64,000 nt of DNA from Streptomyces atroolivaceus (GCF_000717025.1 NZ_JNXG01000005.1:186001-250000), one strand, 5' to 3'; counted from the first letter of the stretch, positions 1 through 9,786 are shown. Numbers and translations: made by a program. The notes: generated from the sequence alone by a model not told the origin.

Positions 1-178
1 CGTACGTACGCACCTGGGTCAGCCCGCAATCGACCCGCCTGTACCGGGGCTTGACGGGTACGCCGTCGTGAGGTGCCTCGTTCAGGGTGGCGGACCAGAA
101 GTCGTCGAAACCGTCGGGCAGCGGGAGTGCGGGCCGGTAGGTGCGGCATTCCGTGAGCGGGAGATCGGCCGACGGCAT
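1..178 (-). CDS. Acetylxylan esterase / cephalosporin-C deacetylase family (AXE1), N-terminal part
   Basis: Reading leftwards from an ATG at 178 gives 59 codons without a stop before the window edge, so only the N-terminus is here. It starts MPSADLPL and continues through a Tyr-Arg-Pro element, an FDDFW stretch and a later RVDCGLTQV stretch. This is the usual opening of AXE1-family alpha/beta hydrolases, which remove acetyl groups from sugars or cephalosporins. The start is supported by a GGAGGG ribosome-binding site 6 nt upstream. The catalytic triad lies outside the window. The gene runs in the same direction as the GntR regulator to its right and may be a functional partner of the importer locus (sugar-acid or sialate O-deacetylation). 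That link is inference from position only. Confidence 0.72.
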   Translation of the reverse strand, partial: MPSADLPLTECRTYRPALPLPDGFDDFWSATLNEAPHDGVPVKPRYRRVDCGLTQVRTY

Positions 179-276
179 GGCTGTGCCCTCCAGGGGTACG
201 GGAAGCGGCAGAACAGCAGACGTCAGATGTCCTGTTGGTCACCGGACCCTAGGGAGCCTTGCGGTCGGACGTCAAG

Positions 277-303
277 GGCGGGGGGCCGGCCGGAGCCCCC
301 GCC
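277..303. terminator. GC-rich stem-loop after the GntR gene
   Basis: Eight-base arms GGCGGGGG (277-284) and CCCCCGCC (296-303) enclose an 11-nt loop, just past the stop of the leftward GntR gene. This is the expected place for a terminator, but there is no T-run, as is common in Streptomyces. Confidence 0.5.
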
Positions 304-336
304 TCGGGGCGGCGGCGGAGGCGTGACGGCCGGCGG

Positions 337-1068
337 TCAGGCCGTGCCCGCTCCGCGTGACCTGGCCTCGGCGATCCGTCGCCGGACGGGGGCGTAGTGC
401 TCGCCGAGGGCCTTCAGGAACGCGGTGACGTCACCCTCCCGGGCCGCGTCCACGATGTTCTGATGGGCGGCGATCGTCGCGGTCTCGTCGGCGTGCGTGA
501 ACCCGTCGAGGTGCGGTGCGACGATCGTGTAGACGTCCCAGAAGGCCATCGAGAGCTGGCCGATCAGGTCGTTGCCCAGAGGGGCCACCAGCAGCGCGTG
601 GAAGGCCCGGTCCGCCGCGACGAAGCCGTGCCCCTCGCCCGCTCCGGTGGCGCGCATGGTCGCCACGAGGCTCTCGAGGCCGTCGAGCTGCTCGCTGCTG
701 AGCGAAGAGATGATCCGGTCGGCCATGCCCCGCTCGAAGAGCTCGCGCACGTCGACCAGGTCGGCCATCACCTGGAAGTCGTCGTCGGGGGAGAGCAGGC
801 CGCGGAAGGTGAGGCTCTCCACCAGCGCGGACAGGCTCAGCCGGCCGACGTACGTGCCGTGGCCGTGCCGCACCTCGACGATGTCGAGCGCGGCGAGGAT
901 CTTGACGGCCTCCCGGACGCTGGAACGGCTGGCTCCGAGCGCCTCGCACAGGGCCGGCTCCGTGGGAAGCGGGTCCCCGGGGCGCAGCCGCTCGTCGAGG
1001 ATGTAGCGCTTGATGCCCTCGACGACTTCCTGTCGCAACAGGGTGCGGCCGGGTCGCGTGCCGGACAT
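337..1068 (-). CDS. GntR-family regulator, FadR/FCD subfamily
   Basis: A DNA-binding repressor or activator of 243 aa. The winged helix-turn-helix (about residues 10-75) contains the GntR signature around RPGDPLPTEPALCEALGASR and SSVREAVKIL. An FCD effector domain follows (about 95-225), with the usual scattered Asp/His metal or ligand positions. I chose the ATG at 1068 (MSGTRPGRTLL) because GGGGAG lies upstream and because an ATG further out would start inside the promoter and operator region. The gene diverges from the peptide-type ABC operon at 1238, and a 25-bp palindrome lies between the two. It is therefore the likely local repressor of the operon. FCD regulators commonly sense small acids, which fits a sialate- or sugar-acid-type locus; the ligand is not shown by sequence. 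Confidence 0.9.
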   Translation of the reverse strand: MSGTRPGRTLLRQEVVEGIKRYILDERLRPGDPLPTEPALCEALGASRSSVREAVKILAALDIVEVRHGHGTYVGRLSLSALVESLTFRGLLSPDDDFQVMADLVDVRELFERGMADRIISSLSSEQLDGLESLVATMRATGAGEGHGFVAADRAFHALLVAPLGNDLIGQLSMAFWDVYTIVAPHLDGFTHADETATIAAHQNIVDAAREGDVTAFLKALGEHYAPVRRRIAEARSRGAGTA

Positions 1069-1086
1069 ATGTGAACTCCCCACCTC

Positions 1087-1115
1087 TTGACCCCTCTCGA
1101 TTGTCAAGCTACGTT
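1087..1115 (+). promoter_or_regulatory. Predicted promoter of the ABC importer operon
   Basis: TTGACC (1087-1092), a 17-nt spacer and TACGTT (1110-1115) form a vegetative sigma-type promoter pointing right. The start point would lie near 1122, immediately upstream of the palindrome at 1130-1154, so bound repressor would block elongation or open-complex formation. Confidence 0.55.
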
Positions 1116-1128
1116 CCCACGCTATCAA
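1100..1128 (-). promoter_or_regulatory. Predicted promoter of the GntR gene
   Basis: On the minus strand TTGATA (1128-1123), a 17-nt spacer and GACAAT (1105-1100) make a plausible leftward promoter overlapping the rightward one. The operator-like palindrome abuts its -35 side, consistent with autoregulation. Confidence 0.4.
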
Positions 1129-1129
1129 G

Positions 1130-1154
1130 GCATCAGACATCTGACGTCTGATGC
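1130..1154. promoter_or_regulatory. 25-bp palindrome, probable GntR/FCD operator
   Basis: The arms GCATCAGAC (1130-1138) and GTCTGATGC (1146-1154) are perfect 9-bp inverted repeats around a 7-nt centre, ATCTGAC. A second, nested dyad TCAGA-CA-TCTGA overlaps it. It is the only strong dyad between the divergent regulator and transporter genes and lies at the predicted transcription start of the operon. Assigning it to the GntR protein is inference from position and symmetry. Confidence 0.7.
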
Positions 1155-1237
1155 TTGCCGGTTCGCCGGCAGTCCGACAGCAGCCGAAACCAGATGTTTC
1201 CCCTGCATTCCCCGCCTCAACGTCCCTTGGAGGACCC

Positions 1238-2833
1238 GTGCCCGAGCTGAGGCCAGCCGGCGTCGAGCGCCGCACCTTCCTGCGTTACACCGGCGCCGTC
1301 GGCGCGGCCGCCGCCATCACGGCAGGCCTGTCCGCATGCGGCGGGCCCGGCTCGACCGCCGACGGCGCGGCCGGCAAGGGTGACGGCAACGGCACGATCG
1401 AGGCCGGTCTGTCCTACCCCCTGTCGACCGGTTTCGACCCGATGATCACTTCCGGGGCCACGCCGTACGCCGCCAACATGCACATCTTCGAAGGCCTGGT
1501 CGATCTCGATCCGGCCACGCTCGTGGCACGCCCCGCCCTCGCCACGGAGATGCCGAAGAAGATCAACGCCACCACCTACCGGGCCACCCTCCGCGACGGT
1601 GCGACGTTCCACGACGGCTCCCCGGTCACCGCCGAGGACGTGGTGTTCAGCTTCGAGCGCATCCTGGACCGGAAGAACGCGTCGTTGATGGCGCAGTTCG
1701 TGCCCTTCATCGACACGATCACCGCCGTCGACACCAAGACGGTCGAGTTCAAACTCACGTACGCCTTCGCGCTCTTCCCCTCCCGTATCGCCGTCGCCCG
1801 GATCGTGCCGAAGAAGGTCGTCGAGGCCGACGTCAAGGGCTTCGACGCGAAGCCCGTCGGCTCGGGGCCCTACAAGTTCGTCGAGGCCACCCGCGAGGAC
1901 AAGATCGTCTTCGAGAAGTACGGCGCGTACAACGGACCCCACCCGGCCAAGGCCGAGAAGATGATCTGGCGCCTGATGTCGGACCAGTCGGCCCGCGTCA
2001 GCGCCATGGAGTCCGGCCGCGTCCAGGCCATCGAGGACGTCCCGTACATCGACGTCAAGCGTCTCGCCGCCACCACGAAGACCGAGTCCGTACAGTCCTT
2101 CGGCCTCCTCTTCCTCATGTTCAACACCACCGACAAGCGCTTCGCCGACAAGCGGGTCCGTCAGGCCCTGCACTACGCGCTGGACACCGAGAAGATCATC
2201 TCCACCGCGATGGTCGGCAACGCCGCCGCCGCGACCGGGTACGTCCCCTCGACCCACCCCGACCACCACGAGGCCGCGACCGTCTACACGCACGACCTGG
2301 CCAAGGCGAAGAAACTGCTGGCCGAGGCCGGCGCGGGCAAGCTGAAGTTCACCGTCCTGACCACCGACACCGGCTGGGTCAAGGACATCGCCCCGCTGCT
2401 CAAGGAGAGCTGGGCCGCGGCCGGGATCGAGGCCACGCTGAACATCGCCCAGTCACCGGCCCAGTGGGCCAAGGTCGACGCGGGCGACTTCGAGGTCATG
2501 GTGGCCCCGGGCGACCCGTCGGTCTTCGGTAACGACGTGGATCTCCTGATGCGCTGGTTCTACTACGGCTTCTGGCCGGAGAAGCGATACGGCTGGGCCG
2601 GAACCGCCGAGTACAAGCAGGTCAAGCAGCTCCTCGACAAGGCCGCCCAGTCCGCCGACGAGGCGGCGCGCAAGCAGCTCTGGGGGCAGATCACCGACGT
2701 GGTGGCGGAAGAGGCGGCGCTCTACCCGATCCTCCACCGCAAGCTGCCCACCGCCTGGGACGAGAAGGCCCTGCCCGGTTTCGAGCCGCTGCCCACCACG
2801 GGCCTGTCCTTCGTGGACGTCGGCCGCGCCTGA
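1238..2833 (+). CDS. ABC transporter substrate-binding lipoprotein, peptide/nickel family (SBP_bac_5)
   Basis: This extracellular solute receptor (531 aa) delivers a ligand to the permeases encoded downstream. The GTG at 1238 has TTGGAGGA just upstream. It gives a signal peptide with a twin-arginine motif (RRTFLRY, residues 11-17) followed by a lipobox ending in LSAC, with Cys34 as the lipidated residue, so export by Tat and membrane anchoring are likely. The body has the family-5 hallmarks: an early YPLSTGFDPM region, DGATFHDGSPVTAEDVVFSFERI near the N-terminal third, and RQALHYALD in the middle. This family binds peptides, nickel, oligosaccharides and, in some actinobacteria, sialic acid. 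The operon context with an aldolase favours an acidic sugar over peptides, but the ligand is not proven. Confidence 0.9.
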   Translation: MPELRPAGVERRTFLRYTGAVGAAAAITAGLSACGGPGSTADGAAGKGDGNGTIEAGLSYPLSTGFDPMITSGATPYAANMHIFEGLVDLDPATLVARPALATEMPKKINATTYRATLRDGATFHDGSPVTAEDVVFSFERILDRKNASLMAQFVPFIDTITAVDTKTVEFKLTYAFALFPSRIAVARIVPKKVVEADVKGFDAKPVGSGPYKFVEATREDKIVFEKYGAYNGPHPAKAEKMIWRLMSDQSARVSAMESGRVQAIEDVPYIDVKRLAATTKTESVQSFGLLFLMFNTTDKRFADKRVRQALHYALDTEKIISTAMVGNAAAATGYVPSTHPDHHEAATVYTHDLAKAKKLLAEAGAGKLKFTVLTTDTGWVKDIAPLLKESWAAAGIEATLNIAQSPAQWAKVDAGDFEVMVAPGDPSVFGNDVDLLMRWFYYGFWPEKRYGWAGTAEYKQVKQLLDKAAQSADEAARKQLWGQITDVVAEEAALYPILHRKLPTAWDEKALPGFEPLPTTGLSFVDVGRA

Positions 2834-2904
2834 CGCCCAGCGGTCCGGGCCGCCCTCACCGGCGGCCCGGACCGGCAGTCCGCCCAATCACAAGGAAACC
2901 GACG

Positions 2905-3855
2905 ATGGTTGCTTTTCTCCGGCTCGCGCTGCGCCGCGTCGCGATGATGCCGGTGATGATCCTCGGCATCGCGCTGCTGGTCTTCGTGGTGCTGCAGTTC
3001 TCGCCGGCCGACCCGGCCTTCAACGCGCTCGGCGAGAGCGCCACCCCCGAGGCCCGCGAGGCCTTCGCCGAGGCCAACGGGCTCAACGACCCCCTGCCCG
3101 TGCGCTACTTCGACTTCCTCGGCCAGCTGCTCCACTTCGACCTCGGGATGACCGTCCCGCCGAGCCAGCCCGTGGTCGACCGGATCACCGCGGCCTTCCC
3201 GCTCACCCTCCAGCTCACCTTCCTCGGCCTGTTCCTCGCCGTCGTCCTCGCGGTCGCCGGCGGAGTCCTGGGCGCGATGTACCGCGACCGCTGGCCCGAC
3301 CAGCTCTTCCGGATCCTGTCCATGGCCGGGGTCGCCATCCCGTCGTTCTGGCTCGGCGTCCTGCTCATCCAGCAGTTCGCCCTGAACACCCGGATCTTCC
3401 CGACCGGCGGATACACCAACCCCGCCGACTCGTTCGGCGGCTGGCTCACCACCATGGTCCTGCCGGCCGTCTCGCTCGCGGTGCCCGTCGCCGCCTCGCT
3501 CGCCCGCCTCGTACGCACCTCGATGGTCGCCGAGCTCGACCGCGACTACGTGCGCACCGCACAGGGCAACGGCCTCCCGGTCTTCCTGGTGATCCGCTCG
3601 GTGCTGCGCAACGCGCTCGTCACCCCCCTCACCGTGCTCGGGGTCAAGGTCGGCTACCTGCTGAGCGGAGCCGTCGTCATCGAAGCGATCTTCGACCTGC
3701 CCGGCATGGGCAAGCTCATCCTCGAAGGTGTCACCGGCGGCGACGTCGCCCTGGTCCAGGGCACCGTACTGACCATCGCCATCGCCTTCCTGGTGGTCAA
3801 CGTCATCGTCGACCTGCTCTATCTGCTGGTCAACCCGCGCATCAGGACGGTGTGA
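2905..3855 (+). CDS. ABC transporter permease, DppB family
   Basis: First membrane subunit of the importer, 316 aa. About six hydrophobic segments are visible, beginning with RLALRRVAMMPVMILGIALL, typical of DppB/OppB. The inner-membrane EAA-type loop lies around LDRDYVRTAQGNGLP (roughly residues 211-225), which contacts the ATPase. AAGGAAACC precedes the ATG. The gene ends one base before the ATG of the permease-ATPase fusion, so the two are translationally linked. It works with the substrate-binding lipoprotein upstream and the two ATPase domains downstream. Confidence 0.92.
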   Translation: MVAFLRLALRRVAMMPVMILGIALLVFVVLQFSPADPAFNALGESATPEAREAFAEANGLNDPLPVRYFDFLGQLLHFDLGMTVPPSQPVVDRITAAFPLTLQLTFLGLFLAVVLAVAGGVLGAMYRDRWPDQLFRILSMAGVAIPSFWLGVLLIQQFALNTRIFPTGGYTNPADSFGGWLTTMVLPAVSLAVPVAASLARLVRTSMVAELDRDYVRTAQGNGLPVFLVIRSVLRNALVTPLTVLGVKVGYLLSGAVVIEAIFDLPGMGKLILEGVTGGDVALVQGTVLTIAIAFLVVNVIVDLLYLLVNPRIRTV

Positions 3856-3856
3856 C

Positions 3857-5826
3857 ATGTTCGCCACGGGCCGTCTGGCCAAGAAGCTCTCACGACCGGG
3901 CGTCGCCTTCCGCGCCCTCCCGGTCACCTCCCGCGTCGCCCTCGGCGTGCTGATCGTCGTCGTCCTCGGCGCCGTACTGGCCCCCCTCCTCACCCAGGAC
4001 CCGCTGACCACCGGCACCCCCGTCCAGCCGCCGAGCGGCGACCACTGGTTCGGCACCGACCGTGCGGGGCGCGACGTCTTCGCCCGTGTGGTGCACGGCT
4101 CGCGCTACTCGCTGGTCATCGGCCTCGGCGCGACCGCCGTCGCCCTGGTCGCCGGGGCCGTCCTCGGCTCGCTCGCCGCCACCTCGCGCAAGCTCGGCGA
4201 CGAGTCCGTCATGCGCACCCTCGACATCGTCATGTCCTTCCCGCCGATCGCGCTCGCGGCCGTCCTCGTCGCCGTGTTCGGCACCAGCGTCCCGGTGATC
4301 ATCTTCACCATCGCCTTCGTCTACACCCCCTCCCTCGCCCGCGTCGTACGCGCCAACGTCCTCGCCCAGTACGGAGAGGACTACGTCGCCGCCGAGAAGG
4401 TCATCGGGGCCCGGCGCGGCTACATCGTGCTCCGCCACGTCGCCGTCAACTGCATGGCCCCGGTCATGGTGTTCGCGACGGTCATGGTCGCCGAGGCCAT
4501 CATCTTCGAGGCCAGCCTCTCCTTCATCGGGGCCGGTGTGCAGGACCCCGACCCCAGCTGGGGCAGCGTCCTCGCCTACGGGCGGCAGATCCTCCTCGCC
4601 GGCGGATGGTGGGCCACCTTCTTCCCCGGTCTCGCCCTGCTGATCACCGTCCTCGCGCTCAACGTCCTCTCCGAGGGCCTCACCGACGCCTCCGCCGCGC
4701 CCAGCGGCGCCCGCTCCGCCACCGAGCCCGTCACCACCCCCGCGGCGGACCCGGTCGAAGCCGCTTCCACCGCCGGCATCGACGCCGCCCTCACCGAGCT
4801 CGCGCGGCACATCGACGCCACCGGATCCACCCTCACCCCCGTACCCGAGGACGCCGACGAACTCCTCGTCGTCCGGGACCTGGCCATCCGCTTCCCCGAC
4901 CGCTACGGCCGGATCCCCGTCGTCGACAAGCTGAACTTCAGCGTCCATGAGGGGGAGACCCTCGGTCTGGTCGGCGAGTCCGGGTGCGGCAAATCCATCA
5001 CCAGCCTCGCCGTCATGGGTCTCCTCGCCCGCGACGCCGAGGTCGACGGCGAGATCCTCTACCGCGGCCGGGACCTGCTGAAACTGCCGCCCAAGGAACG
5101 CCGGGCCTTGATGGGCCCCGAGATCGCGATGGTCTACCAGGACGCGCTCTCCTCCCTCAACCCCTCCGTGCTCGTCGGCACCCAGCTGAAGCAGCTGACC
5201 TCACGCGGCGGGACGAAGACCCCGGCCGAACTCCTCGAGCTCGTCGGCCTCTCGCCGGAACGCACCCTGCGCAGTTACCCGCACGAGCTCTCCGGCGGCC
5301 AGCGCCAGCGCGTGCTCATCGCCATGGCCCTCTCGCGCAGCCCCCGCCTCCTGATCGCGGACGAACCGACCACCGCCCTCGACGTCACCGTCCAGGCCCA
5401 GGTCGTCGAGCTGCTGATCCGGCTACGCGACGAACTCGGCTTCGCCATGGTGCTGGTCTCGCACGACCTCGCCCTGATCGGCGACCTCTCGCACCGGGTC
5501 GCCGTGATGTACGCGGGCCGGCTCGCCGAGGTCGGCGACACCCGGTCCGTCCTCACCGACCCCGCCCACCACTACAGCCGGGGTCTCCTCGGCTCCGTCG
5601 TCTCCCTGGAAGCCGGGTCCGACCGGTTGCACCAGATCCGCGGGGTCGTCCCCGCACCCCAGGGCTTCGGCGCGGGCTGCCGCTTCGCCGGGCGCTGTGG
5701 TGCGGCGACCGACCTCTGCCGCACCACGGCACCCGCACTCGCCGCACGCGGCACCACGAAGGACCACGGCTTCGCCTGCCACCACCCGGCCGGGGCCGCC
5801 GCGAAGAAGCTGGAAAGGAGCGCCCC

Positions 5827-5830
<4 letters not shown>
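3857..5830 (+). CDS. Fused ABC permease (DppC-like) and ATP-binding protein (DppD-like)
   Basis: A single 657-aa chain joins two subunits that are separate in Dpp/Opp systems. Residues about 20-280 are a DppC-type permease: the short N-terminal membrane helix, then HWFGTDRAGRDVFARVVHGS, and the coupling loop EDYVAAEKVIGA. An Ala/Pro/Thr-rich linker (about 280-335) leads to a complete ATPase with Walker A GESGCGKS (373-380), the signature LSGGQRQR (from 478), Walker B LLIADEPTTALD and the C-terminal Cys-containing OppD/F tail. No frameshift is needed, and the linker is coding and in frame, so the fusion looks genuine. It overlaps the next gene by GTGA. The same fused layout is known for some actinobacterial peptide-family importers. 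Confidence 0.92.
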
Positions 5831-6830
<1,000 letters not shown>

Positions 6831-6834
<4 letters not shown>

Positions 6835-7763
6835 CCGGCCCCACCCCCTACTCCGGCGTGATCCCGCCCGTCGTCACCCCCCTCACCGCGGACGGCGACC
6901 TGGACAGGGCATCCCTGGAGCGGGTCGTCGGCCATCTCCTCGACGGTGGTGTCAGCGGCCTCTTCGCCCTCGGCAGCTCCGGCGAGACCGCCTATCTGAC
7001 ACCAGCACAGCAGGACGAGGTCATCAAGGTCGTCACCGTCGCGGCGGCGGGCCAGGTGCCGGTCCTCGTCGGTGCCATCGAGACCACCACCAACCGGGCC
7101 ATCGAACGGGCCCGCGCCGCGGCCGCCCTCGGTGCCGACGCGGTCGTCGCCACGGCGCCCTTCTACACCCGCACCCACCCCTCGGAGATCGACCGCCATT
7201 TCCGGGACATCGCGGTATCCGTGGACGTGCCGCTCCTCGCGTACGACGTACCGGTGTGTGTCCACAGCAAGCTGGACCCGGAACTGCTGCTCCCGCTCGC
7301 CGCGGACGGGGTACTCGCCGGTGTGAAGGACTCCAGCGGCGACGACGGGTCCTTCCGCCGGCTGGCCATCGGAGCACGGAGGTTCCCCGGCTTCTCGGTC
7401 CTCACGGGCCATGAACTGGTCGTCGACGCGATGATGCTGAGCGGCGCCGACGGTTCCGTCCCTGGTCTGGGCAACGTGGACCCGCACGGGTACGTCCGAC
7501 TGCACGAGGCCGCCATGCGTGGCGACTGGGCCGCCGCCGCGGCTGAACAGGACCGGCTCGTCGCGCTCTTCGACATCGTCGGTGCCGCCGCACCCGGAAC
7601 GGCCTCGGCGACGGCGGCCGGACTGGGAGCCTTCAAGACGGCCCTGATGCTGCGTGGGGTCATCGCCACCAATGTGATGAGCCCGCCGATGCGCCGTCTG
7701 GACGCCGCGGAGACGGTCGTGATCGCCGCGCACCTGGACCGGGCGGGGTTGTCCCGCGTCTGA
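6831..7763 (+). CDS. DHDPS/N-acetylneuraminate lyase-family aldolase
   Basis: A class I aldolase of 310 aa that would cleave or form a pyruvate-containing sugar acid through a Schiff base. The carboxylate-binding GSSGE loop is at residues 48-52, the catalytic Tyr is Tyr138 (LLAYDVP), and the Schiff-base Lys is Lys166 (GVKDSSGD). The residue after YDVP is not the Arg of true lysine-pathway DHDPS (YNVPxR), which argues against DapA and for a lyase on a sialate or keto-deoxy sugar acid. Translation is coupled to the ATPase gene by ATGA. With a peptide-family importer and an FCD regulator, the set resembles sialate uptake loci of corynebacteria. No nanK, nanE or nag genes follow, so the substrate remains open. 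Confidence 0.88.
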
Positions 7764-7795
7764 GAGAGCGTTCCGGTGAGCGTTCCGGTACGCCG

Positions 7796-7837
7796 GAGGG
7801 GCCGCCCCGCAGCACAGGTGCTGCCGGGCGGCCCCTC
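7796..7837. terminator. Bidirectional terminator between aldolase and long chaplin genes
   Basis: Perfect 12-bp arms GAGGGGCCGCCC (7796-7807) and GGGCGGCCCCTC (7826-7837) surround an inner GCAGCA/TGCTGC stem. It lies between two convergent genes and can serve both. Confidence 0.85.
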
Positions 7838-7852
7838 GTCCTCGTGGGGGGA

Positions 7853-8617
7853 CTAGCCGCGTGAACCGCGGGTGCGGCGCATGAGCACAGCGCCTCCGAG
7901 CAGCAGTGCAGCGCTCGCGCCGGCGGCCATGCCGATCTCACCCGCGCCGGTCTCGGCCAGCTGGGTGTCGGGTGTGTTCGGACCGGGGTTACCGGCCGGC
8001 GGCTCCTCGACGGGCGGCTTCGAGGTCGGCGGGGTGACCGTCGGCGGCTCCTCGGTGGGCGGCTCCTCGGTCGGCGGGGTGACCGTCGGCGGCTCCTCGG
8101 TGGGGGGTTCCACCGGCGGGTACACCGGCGGGTCCACCGGCGGGTGGCCGTGGTCGTATCCGCTCTCGTTGACGCAGGAGTTGCCGAACGCGGGGTTCAG
8201 CGCACCCACGACATCGATGCTGTTGCCGCAGGCGTTGACCGGGACGTGCACCGGAACCTGGGCCAGGTTGCCGGACAGGACGCCCGGCGAGCCGACGGCC
8301 TTGCCGTCGGCGCTCGCGCCGGAGCCTCCGTGTCCCTGCCCGTCGCCGTACGCATCGCCGTGCTCGTCGCCCGAGGAGACATTCGCGCAGCTGTTGCCGA
8401 AGGCCGGGTTCAGCAGGCCGATCACATTGACGGTGTTGCCGCAGAGGTTGACCGGGACGTGCACCGGAACCTGGACGGCGTTGCCGGAGCCGACACCGGG
8501 CGAGTTCGCGGCCACACCGTCGGCCGAGGCGTCGGCGTGCGCATAGCCGCCCGCGGCGGTCAGGATGCCCGACGCCGCCGCCATGACGATCATGCTTTTA
8601 TTCAGAACCTGTCGCAT
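7853..8617 (-). CDS. Long chaplin with two chaplin domains and a sortase signal
   Basis: A cell-wall-anchored hydrophobic surface protein of 254 aa that helps aerial hyphae leave the aqueous medium. After a signal peptide ending at AHA/DAS come two chaplin domains (about residues 27-80 and 95-150). Each has a VPVHVPVN core, a Cys pair and LNPAFGNSC. A Pro/Glu/Thr-rich stretch follows (about 155-215), then the sortase motif LAETG, a hydrophobic segment and a basic RRTRGSRG tail. LAxTG is the form used by class E sortases of streptomycetes. I chose the ATG at 8617 because GAGAAGGG precedes it and it starts the signal peptide. In Streptomyces such long chaplins (ChpA-C type) sit beside rodlin genes, as here. 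Confidence 0.95.
   Translation of the reverse strand: MRQVLNKSMIVMAAASGILTAAGGYAHADASADGVAANSPGVGSGNAVQVPVHVPVNLCGNTVNVIGLLNPAFGNSCANVSSGDEHGDAYGDGQGHGGSGASADGKAVGSPGVLSGNLAQVPVHVPVNACGNSIDVVGALNPAFGNSCVNESGYDHGHPPVDPPVYPPVEPPTEEPPTVTPPTEEPPTEEPPTVTPPTSKPPVEEPPAGNPGPNTPDTQLAETGAGEIGMAAGASAALLLGGAVLMRRTRGSRG
8020..8140. repeat. In-frame direct repeat coding the Pro-rich stalk of the long chaplin
   Basis: A 36-bp sequence at 8024-8059 recurs exactly at 8069-8104, a period of 45 bp or 15 codons, coding the PPTEEPPTVTPPTEE unit of the cell-wall-spanning stalk. Shorter partial copies flank it. Repeat-number variation would change stalk length without a frameshift. Confidence 0.85.
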
Positions 8618-8683
8618 TACATGCCCTTCTCCGGTGAAATTCGCGTGGGCGGTGACCCTGATGGCGGTCATTCCATCGACGCG

Positions 8684-8711
8684 GACGACTGCATAACGAC
8701 GCGAGGGTTGC
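8684..8711 (-). promoter_or_regulatory. Predicted ECF-type promoter of the long chaplin gene
   Basis: On the minus strand GCAACC (8711-8706), a 16-nt spacer and GTCGTC (8689-8684) lie 67 nt before the start codon. The layout matches motifs before the rodlin genes. Chaplin and rodlin genes depend on sigma BldN in studied streptomycetes, so BldN is the obvious candidate; that is inference. Confidence 0.45.
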
Positions 8712-8821
8712 GGGGGAAACTTGGAGATCGGTGGTAATTGTGTAACCACCCGAAAGGGTCACGTACGGATGTTCGTTCCACGGCGAAGTTCTGGCATTCG
8801 GGTGAACAGGGGCGGATGGGG

Positions 8822-8849
8822 GGAACCAAACGCCCGGCGCCCAGTTGAT
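8822..8849 (+). promoter_or_regulatory. Predicted ECF-type promoter of rodlin 1
   Basis: GGAACC (8822-8827), a 16-nt spacer and GTTGAT (8844-8849), 44 nt before the GTG start. The -35 block is nearly the same as that before rodlin 3. Confidence 0.5.
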
Positions 8850-8893
8850 CAGGGCGCTCCGCTGCGGGGCACTCGGTACGAGAAGGGTTCATC

Positions 8894-9298
8894 GTGATCA
8901 AGAAGGTCCTGGCTACGGGCGCCGTCGCCGCTTCCATCCTCGGTCTCTCGGCGACCAGCGCCATGGCGATCGGCAACGACACGGGCACGACGTCGATCAA
9001 CGGCAACGGTGCCGAGTCGGAGTTCGGCAACAGCGAGACCGAGGGTCACCAGAGCCCGCAGCTCAGCCTCGTGCAGGGCTCGCTGAACAAGCCCTGCATC
9101 GCCCTGCCGGTCAAGGCCAACGCCGGTGCGCTCATCGGTATTCTGGCCGCGGTCGCGGTCCAGGACATCAACGTCCTGTCGAACCCGCAGAACCAGCAGT
9201 GCGCGGACAACTCCACCCAGGCCAAGGGCGACGAGCCGCTGTCCCACATCCTGTCGGACATTCCGGTTCTCTCCGGCAACGGTGCCGGCAACAACTGA
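8894..9298 (+). CDS. Rodlin (copy 1)
   Basis: A secreted surface protein of 134 aa. Rodlins align chaplin fibrils into the rodlet layer on aerial hyphae and spores. After a signal peptide cut near AMA/IG come the family features: [50 protein letters not shown] and a C-terminal LSGNGAGNN. Two Cys are conserved. The start is GTG at 8894 with GAGAAGGG upstream; the Met-Ile-Lys-Lys opening aligns with Met-Met-Lys-Lys in the other copies. It diverges from the long chaplin gene. It is close to copy 3 through most of the mature protein, suggesting recent duplication. Confidence 0.95.
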   Translation: MIKKVLATGAVAASILGLSATSAMAIGNDTGTTSINGNGAESEFGNSETEGHQSPQLSLVQGSLNKPCIALPVKANAGALIGILAAVAVQDINVLSNPQNQQCADNSTQAKGDEPLSHILSDIPVLSGNGAGNN

Positions 9299-9418
9299 CC
9301 CGGCCACCACCGACCGGTCCGGGCCGCCGACACTCCTCCATCGTGCGGCTCGGGCCTGCAGCATTCGAGCGATTTTCCGAGAAACGGCCCCCATGGCGTT
9401 TCGATGTCGCCCGTCAAT

Positions 9419-9446
9419 CGTTACGCATTACAGCTCCGGAGTCACG
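9419..9446 (+). promoter_or_regulatory. Possible ECF-type promoter of the short chaplin gene
   Basis: CGTTAC (9419-9424), a 16-nt spacer and GTCACG (9441-9446), 74 nt before the start. It fits the same general pattern as the rodlin promoters but is the weakest match. Confidence 0.3.
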
Positions 9447-9520
9447 AGTGCATTCGTAGAAGTGCTCGTACGGCACGAAAGACGTGTCCGTCCATGACTC
9501 CGCTGCAGAAAGGGACGAAA

Positions 9521-9754
9521 GTGAAGTACACCAAGGTTGCCGCCGTCGCCGCAGGAACCCTCATGGCGCTGGGTGCCGCTGCCCCGGCCATGGCCGACGC
9601 CGGTGCCGGCGCGGTCGCCGCCCACTCCCCGGGTGTCCTGTCCGGCAACGTCGTGCAGGTTCCGGTTCACATTCCGGTGAACGTCTGCGGCAACACCATC
9701 AACGTCATCGGTCTGCTCAACCCGGCGTTCGGCAACGTCTGCATCAACGACTGA
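9521..9754 (+). CDS. Short chaplin with two Cys
   Basis: A small amyloid-forming hydrophobic protein of 77 aa secreted to the surface of aerial hyphae. A signal peptide (about 1-27, ending APAMA/DA) is followed by one chaplin domain: AHSPGVLSGNVVQVPVHIPVN, then CGNTINVIGLLNPAFGNVC. The two Cys place it with the disulphide-bonded short chaplins rather than the Cys-less ChpE type. The GTG at 9521 is preceded by AGAAAGGGACG. It lies between two rodlin genes and is followed at once by a strong terminator, so it is probably transcribed alone. Confidence 0.95.
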   Translation: MKYTKVAAVAAGTLMALGAAAPAMADAGAGAVAAHSPGVLSGNVVQVPVHIPVNVCGNTINVIGLLNPAFGNVCIND

Positions 9755-9786
9755 GCTTCTGCCGATCGAGCCGACGGCTCGTCATG

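Noticed and set aside
8020..8140. Regular repeats considered as a CRISPR array
   Set aside because: The repeats are in frame inside the long-chaplin gene and code the Pro-rich stalk; there are no unique spacers and no cas genes.
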